64,000 nucleotides of DNA from contig NC_134025.1 of NCBI RefSeq assembly GCF_964204645.1, positions 21,174,001 to 21,238,000 of the forward strand, written 5' to 3'. The notes below the pieces were generated by a model. The model did no database searches. It was not told the origin of the DNA and saw only the letters and a list, made by a program, of their open reading frames with translations. The stretch comes from Tubulanus polymorphus. Lineage: Eukaryota > Nemertea > Palaeonemertea > Tubulaniformes > Tubulanidae. Of the stretch, positions 49,153 to 61,704 are shown piece after piece. Every line of letters begins with the position of its first letter. Position 1 is the stretch's first letter. Made by a program: the position numbers and the translations under genes.

Positions 49153-49716
49153 GGGGCGGATCCAGAAATTTGAGCAGAGGGGGTCATGCGCAAGGTGTTT
49201 TCCCAGCTTTTTCTATTATTTCAATGAAATAATGCATTCATAAAAATGTGTGCATGATAAACCTATACAGTCATTTTTGGCAGACCAGGCCCGTGCTGAG
49301 GGGGGTTCAAGGATAGCGAATGAACCCCCTCAAAGTGCCCTTTAAATTACGTGTCATGTCGAAAGATTTGCGTCAAGATTTTTCCAAATTTTGATACAAT
49401 TTTCGGAAAATGATAAGGAATCCATTCTCATTTATTCAGGTACCCGGGCACTTCATATTTACGATCTGAGTCATTTTTCAATAGGAAAGCTCCCTTTTTC
49501 ACGGCAAAAATGCCCCTTTTCTTGAAATAGAACTGCCCCTCAAAAAAGCTCGACACGGGCCTGCAGACGCCGAAACGGCAGTCGACAGAGATTTGAATTG
49601 TGGTATTGTGGTTAGTTTCATAATCAATACGATTGATATCACAATCAGAAAAAAATTTCGAACACGGAGCAGGGGGATCGAGACCCCTAAACCCTCCCCA
49701 CTTAGATTCGTCCCTG
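49153..49716. mobile_element. hAT-like MITE containing a nested MITE
   Basis: The left end GGGGCGGATCCAG and the right end TTAGATTCGTCCCTG are inverted repeats related to those of the 23935-24190 element. GTATGTA flanks both sides (49146-49152 and 49717-49723), fitting a hAT target-site duplication. The interior GAGCAGGGGGATCGAGACCCC matches the other element. A second element occupies 49286-49563. Confidence 0.8.
49286..49563 (+). mobile_element. Nested MITE inside the 49.2-kb element
   Basis: The element begins CAGGCCCGTGCTGAGG and ends AAGCTCGACACGGGCCTG, so its ends are inverted. CAGAC is duplicated on both sides (49281-49285 and 49564-49568). A diverged copy in reverse orientation is at 40543-40819. 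It inserted after the host element. Confidence 0.8.
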
Positions 49717-50505
49717 GTATGTATTACATGAGTTGGTTTATTCAATGTATTTCGTTCGTTTCAACCGAACTACGATCTTTATCCGGGAATTATAACTCGT
49801 CGATGAAGAATTCTCTCGAATTTGTTCGTCGACCTTTGAATTGTGTACGATGGCACGAAATCATCGTTGATTGTATTGACATTTTTTCAGATCCACACAC
49901 TCCACGAACGTGTAGCGCGAGGCACAATGAACGGGAGATACACGCGGTGCATTTTGCCTACTAGATATTTTCCGCCGAATGGTCACTCAACAATCATCAA
50001 ACCGTACATGCATACTACGTACACTGCGATAAAATTAATTAATACGCGATGAGCGATGATGGATTAATTTTGTGAATGGCAAATTGATATCCGCGGATAA
50101 TGAACGAATGTCAGTGACTTCTGACGTTTACAAATCGCCGAATGACATCGGCTCGACGTGGTCGTACGGAAAAAACAAATTCCAACATGTCCGTAAACGG
50201 GAAGTTATGCCAATAGCATCGCTTTAATCGAACTCTCATCAATTTCTCGTCGATCAGTAGTTCTCATATAGGTATCTCGTAATCTGTATACGTTGAAAGC
50301 GCTTTGTCAAAATTGAGATAGATATTCCGCGCGAGATACTCTTTCGATCGTTTCCAAAGGTATCGGTTAGAGCATCGTCGATTATTGAAAAACCAACACA
50401 ACAACCAACGGCTCGTTGCGGTGGTAGAACTATAAAGTTTATATTTTGGTTTCTTCGAAATATACCACATTCCCTGCATTATTGCATGAAATAGTGTATG
50501 TTACA

Positions 50506-50540
50506 CCTTGGTGTAATCATTTGAAATGATTACTCCAAGG
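50506..50540. repeat. Perfect-looking short hairpin
   Basis: CCTTGGTGTAATCATTT is mirrored by AAATGATTACTCCAAGG with one mismatch. It is related to 3390-3418. Confidence 0.5.
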
Positions 50541-50653
50541 TTATACAGAATATCAACTACGGTGTCGATAAAGGTAGCTTTACAGCCCACCATTGTTAAA
50601 ATAAGGATGTAATATTCGAATATAGGCAGTATAAATCTAAACAACTCAAGATG

Positions 50654-51061
50654 TTTTTTGACGCCGTAAAAACCGTTACAATAACGTTTATATACATTGA
50701 TACCTAACACGCGTTATTCAAGGGCCTCTGTGTGTGTCGTTGTGCACTAAGTCATCCTTATTGGCGTTTCAATTACAATTGTGAATTTTGGCATTTATTC
50801 TTGTCATCAAATATATTTCATTACTCTTATTCTTTGATAAATTTTGAATATTTTTGAGAAGATTTGCACTATGTCATCGATATATTGGGGCTAGACTGGT
50901 TGCCGGTCAATTCAATTAATCATTGAAATTTAAATCCAAAATAACTTATTGATCCTTGATTTTATCTAAATCATATTATATCATTTATTGTCGACGATAT
51001 TAAGCAATATATGTGTTATTTTTCTAGGCATCAATAAAGTTTCAAGTTAGTTTTCTCGTTT
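50654..51061 (+). repeat. 420-bp dispersed repeat, copy E
   Basis: Full-length copy with TTGACGCCGTAAAAACCGTT at the start, GGGGCTAGACTGGTTGCCGG in the middle and CAATAAAGTTTCAAGTTAG at the end. Confidence 0.9.
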
Positions 51062-53062
51062 ACCCTTTTTATCGATAAATGGCATTATAGTTAACGCAAG
51101 ATTCACAGTTTCACCCTTATTTTTAGAACTAAGTAATTGAACCAATTCATTCACGGGTGGTCTGAAATACTAATACATGTCTGTTTTTATAAACTGAATT
51201 TTCAGATCGTCGAACACAGGACAAATGAGTGAAAAATGATACCCATCTACGATGTCATTACTGTCACAAAATAATAAATGATAAAATGAAAATAACTCAT
51301 AATAGAAACCGAAGTTAATGTATATTTCAACGACTCAATTTGTGCGGGTTGTATTGGAATTACCAAGTTCACTTTTCATTACGACCGAGATTGAAATGGA
51401 ATAAGTGTCAAATTCATCCACCGATCGAGAATCAAGATTAAAGTGTCGAAAATTATAGACATGACGTTACAGCGCAGTTGCGAGAGCTATATGCGATGCA
51501 TTGCTTTTCCGTCGTCGACGACCTAATCTGAAACTTTTTGGTTACACATTCGATGTCTCCGATCTGCTGCCGTTACAACGGCGCACTTTCTGCTCGACAG
51601 AACTCCACATCGACCTTGCATTATGTGACATGCTCCTCACACGAACACCACCTTTATACGGAAACGATACGTATTGCAGATAACAGAAGCTTTCTATGAG
51701 AGGGTTCGTGATTTGGATATTGCACGAAATTAGCGCATTATTTCTTTGTAACGAAAAAAAAAGAAAAACAATAAAGAAGTTCCAGTTTCTTGCCGCCACA
51801 ACATGATGGCGCCTAAAAACTTCTTTATTTCGAAGAAAAAATCACTGCCTTTCGAAACGGCCGGCAAACGCACATAGACATTTTGATTTGATGGATCTAC
51901 TAGGAGAAAACAGTTTCTATTGCATCTAGCTATAAACTATGCAAGAGAAATGATTGCGTCCCATTTACTAGCATTCCGACTATCAATGTCACAATTCAGA
52001 CCGCAATAGCTTCATTTTTTCTGCAATTATGAGTTTGAGAAGGGCATCTAAATCTAGACATCGAGCAAATCAAGTTGTTGTGCAACAGCGACAACAATGA
52101 CGTCCGCGTTCTTGGTATAACGATCAATGAATATGTAAAATTTCTTTTGATCCGTCTATCATGGGGAAATTCATTACGACCGAAAGAATCCCTATTTGAA
52201 TCAAAACTATTGTTCGGCCGTTATATAGTAAGATTGCTACAGATGTTCCATTTCGTAATGCCTGTCGGATGAGTGATCTGGTGGTATTCATTAAATTCGT
52301 CTCGACGTGCATACTATATTGTCACGCTATTCAAACATATCCTGCTCTGCTTTTTCCAATACAGGTGCCATTTTTGTAGTCTGTTTGGGGCAATATATGA
52401 TGTTTAATTCACGCGCTGCTCTGTTTTCTTAAGTGCAAATTGAGAAAGCGAATGAAGCTTTCTTCGTTGTTTTTCTGCCAGAAATTTATGGCATTCCGTT
52501 CTGACAGATTTTCCAAGTTTTCCCCCCGTTGGCATGTCTATTTTCAAACCATAAACTGCGAATGGCGACAAAGTCTAGCGGGTAGAACAGATGTAATGCA
52601 GCCGCAAAAAGGTCTAATTTTCTCTCAGCGATTTTCTTGGCATTAACCATTTCTAGTTCGTTTGAATGTTGACAACGTTTTTGTGTCGGCGGTGAAATGT
52701 TAAAAGAGCTCCGCGACGCGTTTGAGAGGATCAGACTTAATTAAATATCTATTGATCAGCCAAACGAATCGATCTCAAAATAGACAGAGTGTGTTGCGAC
52801 ATGACTACCTATGCTCTTTCTGTCTCTGATTCTTTCGGAGGAGACATACCAGGTCGGAAAATACAAAATCCCTTAGCACTTAAATACCAAAGGCGTGCGT
52901 CGGAAAAAGGTGACCGTAATACAAGACCCTCTGGAATACTTCCTTCTTTTACTTTTAGTTCTATGCTTTTATGCTGCTGAATAGCGAGGAACAGGTTTCC
53001 AATTGATTTATTTATGTAGTCCGAGAGCTTTGACGTATTTGAATGTCATACATATATATATG

Positions 53063-53066
<4 letters not shown>

Positions 53067-53149
<83 letters not shown>
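53067..53149. repeat. TA dinucleotide microsatellite
   Basis: An uninterrupted run of about 41 TA units, flanked by TATATGAAAT on both sides. Tyr-Ile readings on both strands are artefacts. Confidence 0.97.
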
Positions 53150-53154
<5 letters not shown>

Positions 53155-54472
53155 TTTCGAATCCCATCTAAATGTAAATCTCCAAAATACGCGGAAGATA
53201 GCATCGGGAATAGGAAAAAAACAGTGTATACTTCTAACGATATAACTATATCGGACGAGACAGGTCAAATTGATACGCTGTTACACTTGAACGTTTGATT
53301 CTCGACCAGCTCGCGGGATTTACAACAGAAATAAATCATATAGTTACACATATCTATACAGTTGAGACGAATAGACTTAGATCGCAACAAGAGACTCACG
53401 GATATTTAGCGAACGGTGCGGGTAGGCTAGATCTTCCGCGATAAAAGTGTCCTGTCATGACAAACGTCGGCTGCTATCCAGAGCGAAGCTCGATGGATAT
53501 ATTAAGCTCGGTGTATTTGTGGCCGTATTACGGCTAGTCATGATCTCCTTTGACAAATTGTTCGGAAACAATCAGCCCCAGTCAACTTCTCTCAGTCAAT
53601 GTCTCAGACTTTACGCAGGAAATGGGCTTCCAATATTTGCATCCAGAATAATAGTACCGTATTTGATTGCCACTGCGTGCGCTAATATGTCCGCGCACAC
53701 CTGTAATTTCCACTTTTCCCTTCTATTTCTGCGACAAATAATGAAATCAATTTGCCCCTTTCTGTTGTGATTAAGTGACATAAAACGTTTTGCGTGTTAC
53801 ATTTTGTTTTCATTTACTTAGACCTGTGGAAGATGGATATCTATTTGCGTCAGGTCATTAAGCGAAGCGCGGCGATATTTCTAAAATGGTAATTTGCAAT
53901 ACTGCGATGTTTACGCGTCAGTAAAAATGTATTAGACGATGAAAAATTATCGTTTTTTTTACTCTTGTGAAACCACCGTGATGATTTTACCATTTACAAC
54001 CGCGCGAATACCAACTGAGATTTTCAATCATCGGGGTATATTGTTGATTTTCCTATTTGACATTAAGATTATGATACTTCCCGAAAAAAACACTTCCATT
54101 AGGCTTATTGGATATACAGTGTCAGTGTCATCATACGTACATCAACAAATCAATTATCTATGAAATACAAAATTACTATACGATCAATCATGTTAGATAT
54201 AGTCCGATCATTAAATCTTAATCATTTAATCATGTGAAATTGGAACATTTTTAAAACTGTGCTGTGTATTTCCATCATATACTTTGGAAAACGTCTACTC
54301 TGCTGCAGTTTACAGTTCACTTTGCGACTTCTCTTATCTTATCTAAAATCTTATTTTCAATGCCATTTCGTAGCCTATCATATTTTTACATTAAGTGCCA
54401 CATAACTGACACTAAGTTAACGTGTAACAAAAAAGACACGTGTTGTAACGTGTTCCAAAAAATTGTTTTTAA

Positions 54473-54556
54473 TCATAAGACTGGTTTTGAGTTGTTAAAT
54501 CGGCTATAGAACCAAGATGGCCGAGCCTTTAATTTATGTCTTGACCGCGCAACTGG
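54473..54556. repeat. Fragment of the 42.5-kb small element
   Basis: GAGTTGTTA, GGCTATAGAACC and GACCGCGCAACTGG align with the right half of 42462-42589. The rest of the element is not recognisable here. Confidence 0.35.
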
Positions 54557-56227
54557 TCTTGCAAACACGTCACTCGCCATATAAATCATCTAATCGTTCA
54601 GAGTCGGCTTAGTATCGCGAGGGTGACTTGAGTTTGTATTTATATTTCGCACGTTTTTTTTTCCCATAACAATATTGAATCCTCGAGGATGGTTTAGTGC
54701 AGTTACCTACCGATTCCATTTTCTCGGTGATCTCCGAGCGATATCCCACGTCCCGCAGGTCTTGATGGATGTGCCCGCACGCACAAACCACCTTGAACGA
54801 AATCAGCGTCCTCCGAAGTATCGAGCCAGACGTACCAAAGCTCGCATAGAAGCCTTACGCGTACACGGTGGTCATTTTTCAAATCTCCCCACTATCAATC
54901 AAGTCGGTGTAATCAAAAATGTCCGTATAGATGTATGTGAACCGGACTCATCAAAATTGCTTCGTATACGAGCCCCCGAGTACGATTTCGTGGCCAGATT
55001 TCTCCGTCGGTTATCGACTCCCCATCTGTTATTCGTCGTATCGATGATCCGGGATACTAATAACACAGAGTAGGCAGATGTGTTTCCGTAAAAGACGACA
55101 ATTATTGATATACGCGCGATTAAAAATCTCTTGTTTATCGGCTCAGTTTCGTCGGACAAAATAAACGAAGTCGATGTTTTTTTGTCCAGTGTGACTGGAT
55201 ATTTTTCAACTTATCGCGCATCGTTATCTGGGAACGAACAGAAGTTGAGAGTGTTGACGATAAATGACCCTTGAAGAAATCGACGCCGTTTCACAGTAAA
55301 AACCGCACTGCGCTAATATAATCCATCAACGTTTTGCATTCCCGGCGGGACGAATACCCAATAAACCTGGGAAATTATTCGCCCAATTCATCATAACAAA
55401 ATCGTCGTGTGTGATTAACTAAACTGCGCGAAATCAGTACACGGGGGTTAATCATTCCAAGCGATCAGCAGCATTGAAACCTATTATTCAACGGAGTCCC
55501 GCCACCGCGGCGGATCCCCTATTATGTAATATTAGAAAAAAAACATAATTCTTTGAAGGAAATAATAATACGCGCACCTCAAAGAACGATATTCGTTCTA
55601 TTAGCCGATATTGTTTTGCCATATGTCACCGAGTGCAAACGCGAATGATATCATTTTCAACCTGGTTAACAGCGCGCGCCAATACATCATTGACAGGGGC
55701 TCGTGTTCTAAGCAAATGGATGCTGTGTTAGTTGTGCGGCGAAAGCAATTTCAGAGATCGTCTCCAGTGACAATAAATCCTCGTATGATGTTAGTACACA
55801 CATATACGTTACATCAGCACTTTGGAATAGTTTTCTCAGCACTCGACCGTCTGGACAGGAAATTTCCCGAGGCAAAGTTAGCGTTGCCATCGATAACACT
55901 ACACAGACATCATGTATAATCGAAGTGAAGCCCAGATGTCCTTCTGTCTCAAAACGAGTTAGGACGTTCGACGTAATTGGCTCCTATCCACCAACAGCCC
56001 GAAATGCTTATTGCGGTATTCTTCCACCGGAGCTGGACCACAGGGATTGAACGATTGTCGGTTTGCTATTGTCGATGATACTCGTTGTCACTCCAATCAA
56101 CTGCAACTGCGCGAATTCTGTTGTTCATGATGCAAAAATAACGTTACGCAATGAAAGCATGAAAATACGTCATTGAAATGGACAAAATGATCCTCAATCT
56201 TGTAATATAGCTATTTCCAAAATTTCA

Positions 56228-56290
56228 ACAAATCAAACGAAATCTACCAATCAGATTAATAGCAGGGTCAATACCTATATTTTAAGATAA
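56228..56290 (+). repeat. Short repeat shared with 59.8 kb
   Basis: CGAAATCTACCAATCAGAT and CAGGGTCAATACCTATA align with 59822-59885 in the same order. The element type is unknown. Confidence 0.45.
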
Positions 56291-57010
56291 AAATGATAAA
56301 AAACGGAGGTTCTTTCAATTGTGATTCTATCGCAACATATATTAAACACGAGCTATTGAGTGAGGAGCTGTGTATTGAGAGAAAGGAATCAGCCCACGGT
56401 TGCGTCTCCGGCATATCGAATGAAGCTAGTTCTTTATGCTGTCTTTGTTTACGAAACTTTCGCGATATTTGCCAAAGTATATATCTTAATACGCCATATG
56501 CTTGTTTCACCATAAATGAAATACGAGATGTGCTCTCGCGATAAATCCGACTAAAATCGACACAATTCGATTCAATACCCGATGATCGATTTCATCTTCT
56601 GGGAATCGAAGACTGTGACTGATAATGGCAATCAGTATTTTACCATCATGAGCTGATCAAAGCCGCACTATTCGACGCCTTCGGTGACCGAATGAGTTTG
56701 TTGCGTTCCAAGAGAAATCTTAAAACACGTTTATGAAATTGGAGAGCCTCTAGTTCCAGTTGAAAGTTCGAATACTCGTTAAAAATCGACATGTGCTTCT
56801 TTTCGACGTGCTTGACAGGCTCGAACGATGGCGCGTTTACCAAATATGTTGTGGCACAAGTATCTGAATTCTCAAGACAAACATATCGTTTTTCTGTGCG
56901 AATTAACATTCATTCATTGCTGCGAAGGTTTCTTTTTTCCTGTTACGGAAACGTGATATTCTCGAGGAAACGTGACCCAAGGGTAACATGACGACGATGC
57001 TACTCGTATT

Positions 57011-57153
57011 TAATTAGTTTTGCTAATCCGACTTCCCCATTATTGTACTTCTAAAACCAACATCGTAAACCACGATAGTCGTCCAAATACGTCATAGCAC
57101 ACAGGCGTGGGCATCATAAAATCTAATCGGTTTTAATGGATTATTTATACTCT
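57011..57153 (+). repeat. Duplicated block, copy 1
   Basis: TTAGTTTTGCTAATCCG, ACTTCTAAAACCAACA and GGCATCATAAAATCTAATC also occur in order in copy 2 at 57209-57337. A spacer of about 55 bp separates the copies. Confidence 0.75.
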
Positions 57154-57208
57154 CGTCGCGGCGGGTATGGGGATGTCCAAGGGGTCCAGACCCTCACCTA
57201 AAGTTTTC

Positions 57209-57337
57209 CAATTAGTTTTGTTAATCCGCCTTCCCTGGAATTGAACTTCTAAAACCAACAAACTACAGTCCAATACGTCATAAAGACAGGCGTAGGCATC
57301 ATAAAATCTAATCTGTTTTGATGGATCATAATACTCT
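57209..57337 (+). repeat. Duplicated block, copy 2
   Basis: Second copy of 57011-57153, shorter by about 14 bp through a gap in the middle. The spacer holds GGGGTCCAGACCCTC, which looks like the end of a hAT-type MITE. Confidence 0.75.
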
Positions 57338-58417
57338 AACTAGAAAGCTACCAAATTGCAATGTACCAATGTACTAGTTAATCCGTCGCTACTTCATATC
57401 ACAAATCGGATATTCAAATTAAATCATGTTTGATTTCGCGAATAACTCGCAAAAGAATCATGCACGTTATCATTCTTTTAGAACATCTATACGCGTGTTC
57501 CCCTAGATGTATGATTTACATTGGCTTCATTGTATGTCAACCATATACAATACATCGCGTTACCAAGTTGACACGGCCGAGACGTAAATTTGACAGTTCA
57601 TTTTGCCATGAAACTACTTCATCTGACATGCTCGGAATATGATGTCACTCACTCCTTTGCCTAGATTTGCGCGTCGATATCTGTAAGTCAGAAACATCTC
57701 TCGCTACCATCGGGAGATACATGTTCAGAACAAGAAGTAGAAGATTCTCTGGTCGGGCGAATTCATTAGTCTATTCAACTGATGCCAAGTTACCCGATAC
57801 GTGTGGTAAAACTAGGCAGGTGGTGATGGACTCTTTACCACCTCGCCGGGTAAAACACTGCAGCTAGAATGTGAATGGCGTGCTCAAAAGACTCTTCCTC
57901 ATTAGTAAAATCATTGGAATGGAATTTGTGTTCCACTTTTCTCATGATATGATTTCTAAGACGAGTGGTTGTCGCTTTATCGGTTCGTGGGCAATACGAT
58001 TCTGCTTAGCGTCATTGATAAAGCTGACTAATTATCCAATTAATGGTGTTTATCATAGTCAGTAGATCCATGTGAATCAATTACTTATTGACAAGCGGGG
58101 AGTAATGGAATATCCATGAAAACTAACGATTGCCGATCATTTGAATACCAGAGTTCTGTTCCTATAGCTAGCGGCTAGCATATCAATTTCGGAAAAGAAA
58201 ATCGTTGATTTATTAGCGTATCACATTCTGTATGATATGGGATCACTAGACTTAATCATATGATTTCCCATTGCAAGGCCCTTATTTGGATTGTTTGCGA
58301 TGGAGAAGAAATAGGAACGGAAAAACTACTAGTATTCAAATAGATTTTATTAGGGTGACGAAAAGGTGCTTGTTAATGCTGCAGATATGAAGTAACCCTG
58401 CGCATTAACCTGCGTAT

Positions 58418-58506
58418 CCGGTCTTGTGGTAGGGTTTCGTCCCGGTTCTGAGTCTAGCGATGCCAACAGGTTGGAATCCCTGCCAGGGAGGATGTAGGAT
58501 GTACCT
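58418..58506 (+). mobile_element. tRNA-derived SINE head fragment
   Basis: GGTCTTGTGGTAGGG resembles an A box and CAGGTTGGAATCCC a B box, followed by GGGAGGATGTAGGATGTACC. The last part matches the minus-strand end of the 13466-13612 element (GGGAGGATGATGTATAC), so the two are related. Confidence 0.5.
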
Positions 58507-58617
58507 AACCTAACCCATGGGCGTATTGTAAACTAAAGTAGTCTAGTTTATACGTCCATGCCTAACCTGATCTAATTCTTCGAAACCGTTGACTGTAATC
58601 GCTTGGCCAAACGCTCA

Positions 58618-58713
58618 GGATCCAGTTCTACAGTCGTGAGAGCTAACTCTGAGTTGGAATCGGTTCATCTTCAATGAGTTAACTCTAAGTCAAATCCAAA
58701 CTGTGGAACTGTG
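58618..58713. mobile_element. Small TIR element related to the loop at 33.4 kb
   Basis: CCAGTTCTACAGT faces ACTGTGGAACTG as inverted ends. In reverse it aligns with 33414-33492 through AACTCAT, CTAACTCAGAG, CTCACGACT and GGATCC. Confidence 0.6.
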
Positions 58714-59821
58714 GAAATGGGTTCAGCTCATTTGTCTGCAAGCATCAGTTACTATTGACGTTATAACGAGCGGGGTGAATTGTAAGAGGTGTTAAATTGA
58801 TATTGTGAATATTTTTGACACGAGAGAAATGTGTTTTAAGACTATTCTACATATGATGCATTCACGCGCATTGCCGCAGCTGCTATATTGAGTGCATGTC
58901 TGTTAGGTGTGCTGAATGTGCGTACGAACTTCGAGTTCGCGATTTTCGCTCTTGCGCGGCGGACTTTAGTGACAGTTGACGTTGACGTTTGTGATCGTAA
59001 TCTTAGCTCAGGCAACCAGGTATTTTACGGGATTTTAGATGCAAAAGATTTGCCGAAAAGTCTTATGAAATCATCTTGAATTGAAATCAATTTTTCTTTT
59101 CAATTTTTATTTTGTATTTATCACTAAAGGAGTGTTTACTTCTTTCGACTAATTTCAATTTCTGTTTCTGTGTTTTTTTAATTTTGAGGACCAGGAAGGA
59201 CAAATACTAAATATCGTCTGACATAGTCGTCATATCAGCTCAGTCAACAAGTCTCTATTTCTAGCATCGATGTCGCCAGGCTCATTTCTTTCCACTGTAG
59301 AATTGATAAGAGCTCGCAGCAAAATGTCTAAACTTAAGACGCACTCAGCGACGAGAAACAGGGGAACTGCGATAGAGAGTTTAATACAGAAAAACCGAGC
59401 CATTAAGCGGTGAACGCTTTCCAATTAATTAGAACGGACTTGTCTACGCCACCCGACAAAATTCTGACCCCTGAATATCTCTTGAAATCTTAATTTAATT
59501 CTATCTTTCTTGGCGGTTCGGTAAGATTGACACCCGTAGATTTAATATCGACAGCACGTGACAGAATGTGAGCTCAGATACTAACTGCGCGGCTCGGTTA
59601 CTTTAATTATCTCTTAATTCGATGAAACGCTTCATAACGGCGCGCGCAGTCATCAGTGTCAATGTTGCCTTCCTCCGCGGACTCAATTTCTAATGGCCGT
59701 TAAAAGGGTTTTTGAAATATACCCTCTAACATCGATTAAAGCAGTCTCTTGCCGATTCAGGCTGATAGATTGTACCGAGATTTCCAATTATTTACTTCGA
59801 GTTAAACAAAAAATTCTATAA

Positions 59822-59885
59822 ATTCGACCAGAAACGAAATCTACCAGTCAAATAAGATAACAGGATCAATACCTATTTTCAGCTA
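59822..59885 (+). repeat. Short repeat shared with 56.2 kb
   Basis: CGAAATCTACCAGTCAAAT and CAGGATCAATACCTATT match the copy at 56228-56290. Confidence 0.45.
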
Positions 59886-59992
59886 AGGAAAACAATCTGT
59901 TAAAAACCATATTTCACTAGTCCTCAAGTTCTTCCCGGTGGTAATTATACGTAAACGTGAATCGGTGACATTTTCATGGAAGAAAATCTAAT

Positions 59993-60412
59993 TTTTTTAC
60001 GTCGTAAAAACCGTCACAGTAATGATGATATACATTGATACTGCGTTATGAAAGGGCTTCTGTGTGAGTCAATGTGCACTACGTCATCAATATTGGCGTT
60101 TCAAAATAACGATTACAATCGTGAATTTCGGCGTTTTTGTTGTAATTAGATAGGTTTCATAATCTTATTCTATTTTTGATCAATTTAGATAATCATGTTA
60201 AGTGGGAAGTGGAATACATCATCAATATATCGGGGCTAGACTGGTTGCCGGTAAATTCAATTCAATTATCGATATATTCAAATCCGAAATTTATTTTCCT
60301 TAATGTATTGATAAATAATTCAAATTACATCATTCATTGTCGACATTGTATTACGCGATCATGTTGGTTTTTTTCAAGGCGTCGATAAACATTCAAGTTA
60401 GTTTTCTTGTTT
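59993..60412 (+). repeat. 420-bp dispersed repeat, copy F
   Basis: Full-length copy starting TTTTTTTACGTCGTAAAAAC, with TGTGCACTACGTCATCAATA and TATATCGGGGCTAGACTGG inside and ATAAACATTCAAGTTAG at the end. Confidence 0.9.
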
Positions 60413-61556
60413 GTGAATTCTCTCTGAAAGGTCAATCACCTAAATGATTTTTTGCACATGTAATGACTGTTCGGGAAGTCCGTCAGCAACAACAGCACAT
60501 CGAGTGTCATCGATCAGTGTAGTTGTCGATTTTTTTCCAAATCCTTGCTGGTACCAGGTTTTTTGGTACAAAACGTATTAAGTTTAGTTTTTACGTGACG
60601 TTAAGTCGGCGATCTCGAGCAAATTGTCTTTCAGTGTCGCTCTGAAAAGTTCCGTTGTGTTAAGTATTCGATGACTTCGGTCGTCAACTCGTGACTTGAC
60701 AGTTAAGCCGCTTTGGTCGGGGCTACAGGAAATTCAGCCCCGCTACGATGGGGATATTTCCTTTTCGTTTTGTTTCATGTCATTTTAGGCAACGCGTTGT
60801 CACGCGAGAAATGCCGCTTAAAGACGGGATTACTCTAAAGACGACAAGCATCCGGGAGGAATAGAAATCCATCTTTAGCACGACCGGAAAAACTATATAC
60901 GGTGTCGCGATTATCCTGCCAAACCGACAAAATGACCGACTTCGTTTCAGCACAGTAATTATCAGGGAGCCGTGTAAATCTTAGGAAAACTCTTTTTTGA
61001 TTCGATTATGCGTTAATCAGTCATTTATGTGGAAGAAACTGAATAAATAAACTGTCAAATCTATTATTAGTTTTGTGAGTTATCACTTTTGCGTTATACG
61101 AGACATAGTCATCCCGGTTTCGGCGTGTCGTTCAATGCTCGAATTAGACTCGATTAGGCAATCGTGTTTCATTCAGACAACCTTGCAGTCTCGCCCTGTA
61201 TTTTTCGCGTTAGACATTAGGAAATATCTTTCCGGAACCGGTTCAACGGTTGCTGGACGTAAAGATCAGACTCTGAGTTGAAAACCAGAAATGAACGTGG
61301 ACACTAACATTACCGTGAGAACAGATTATTAGATTGAATTGGCGAAGAAGCATAACAACCGAAATTCGATACTTCAACCACTGGAAATACTGTACTATTC
61401 GTATTGCACGTCATTGGAGAATTAGACATTATATCTTGAAAATTAGCAATCAAATTGATCGAAAGGGTAATTCAAGCTGCCACAGTAGGGGTTCCATTGA
61501 AAGTGTAATACAAGTACACATGTATCACATTATGTTTAAGCCTGTTGATCTTGAGG

Positions 61557-61704
<148 letters not shown>

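Larger units (their letters stand above)
51062..59992. other. Intergenic DNA with no recognised gene
   Basis: Apart from the TA run, the duplicated block and small repeats listed separately, nothing coding was recognised. Open frames exist on both strands up to about 130 residues, but none shows a known motif or convincing splice signals. Confidence 0.5.

Noticed and set aside
53003-53268. Tyr-Ile repeat proteins on both strands
   Set aside because: They are translations of the TA microsatellite.
54675-55073. 132-codon plus-strand open frame, the longest outside the receptor
   Set aside because: No recognisable motif and no convincing splice signals or start context. The minus strand is also open over much of it, so composition explains the length.
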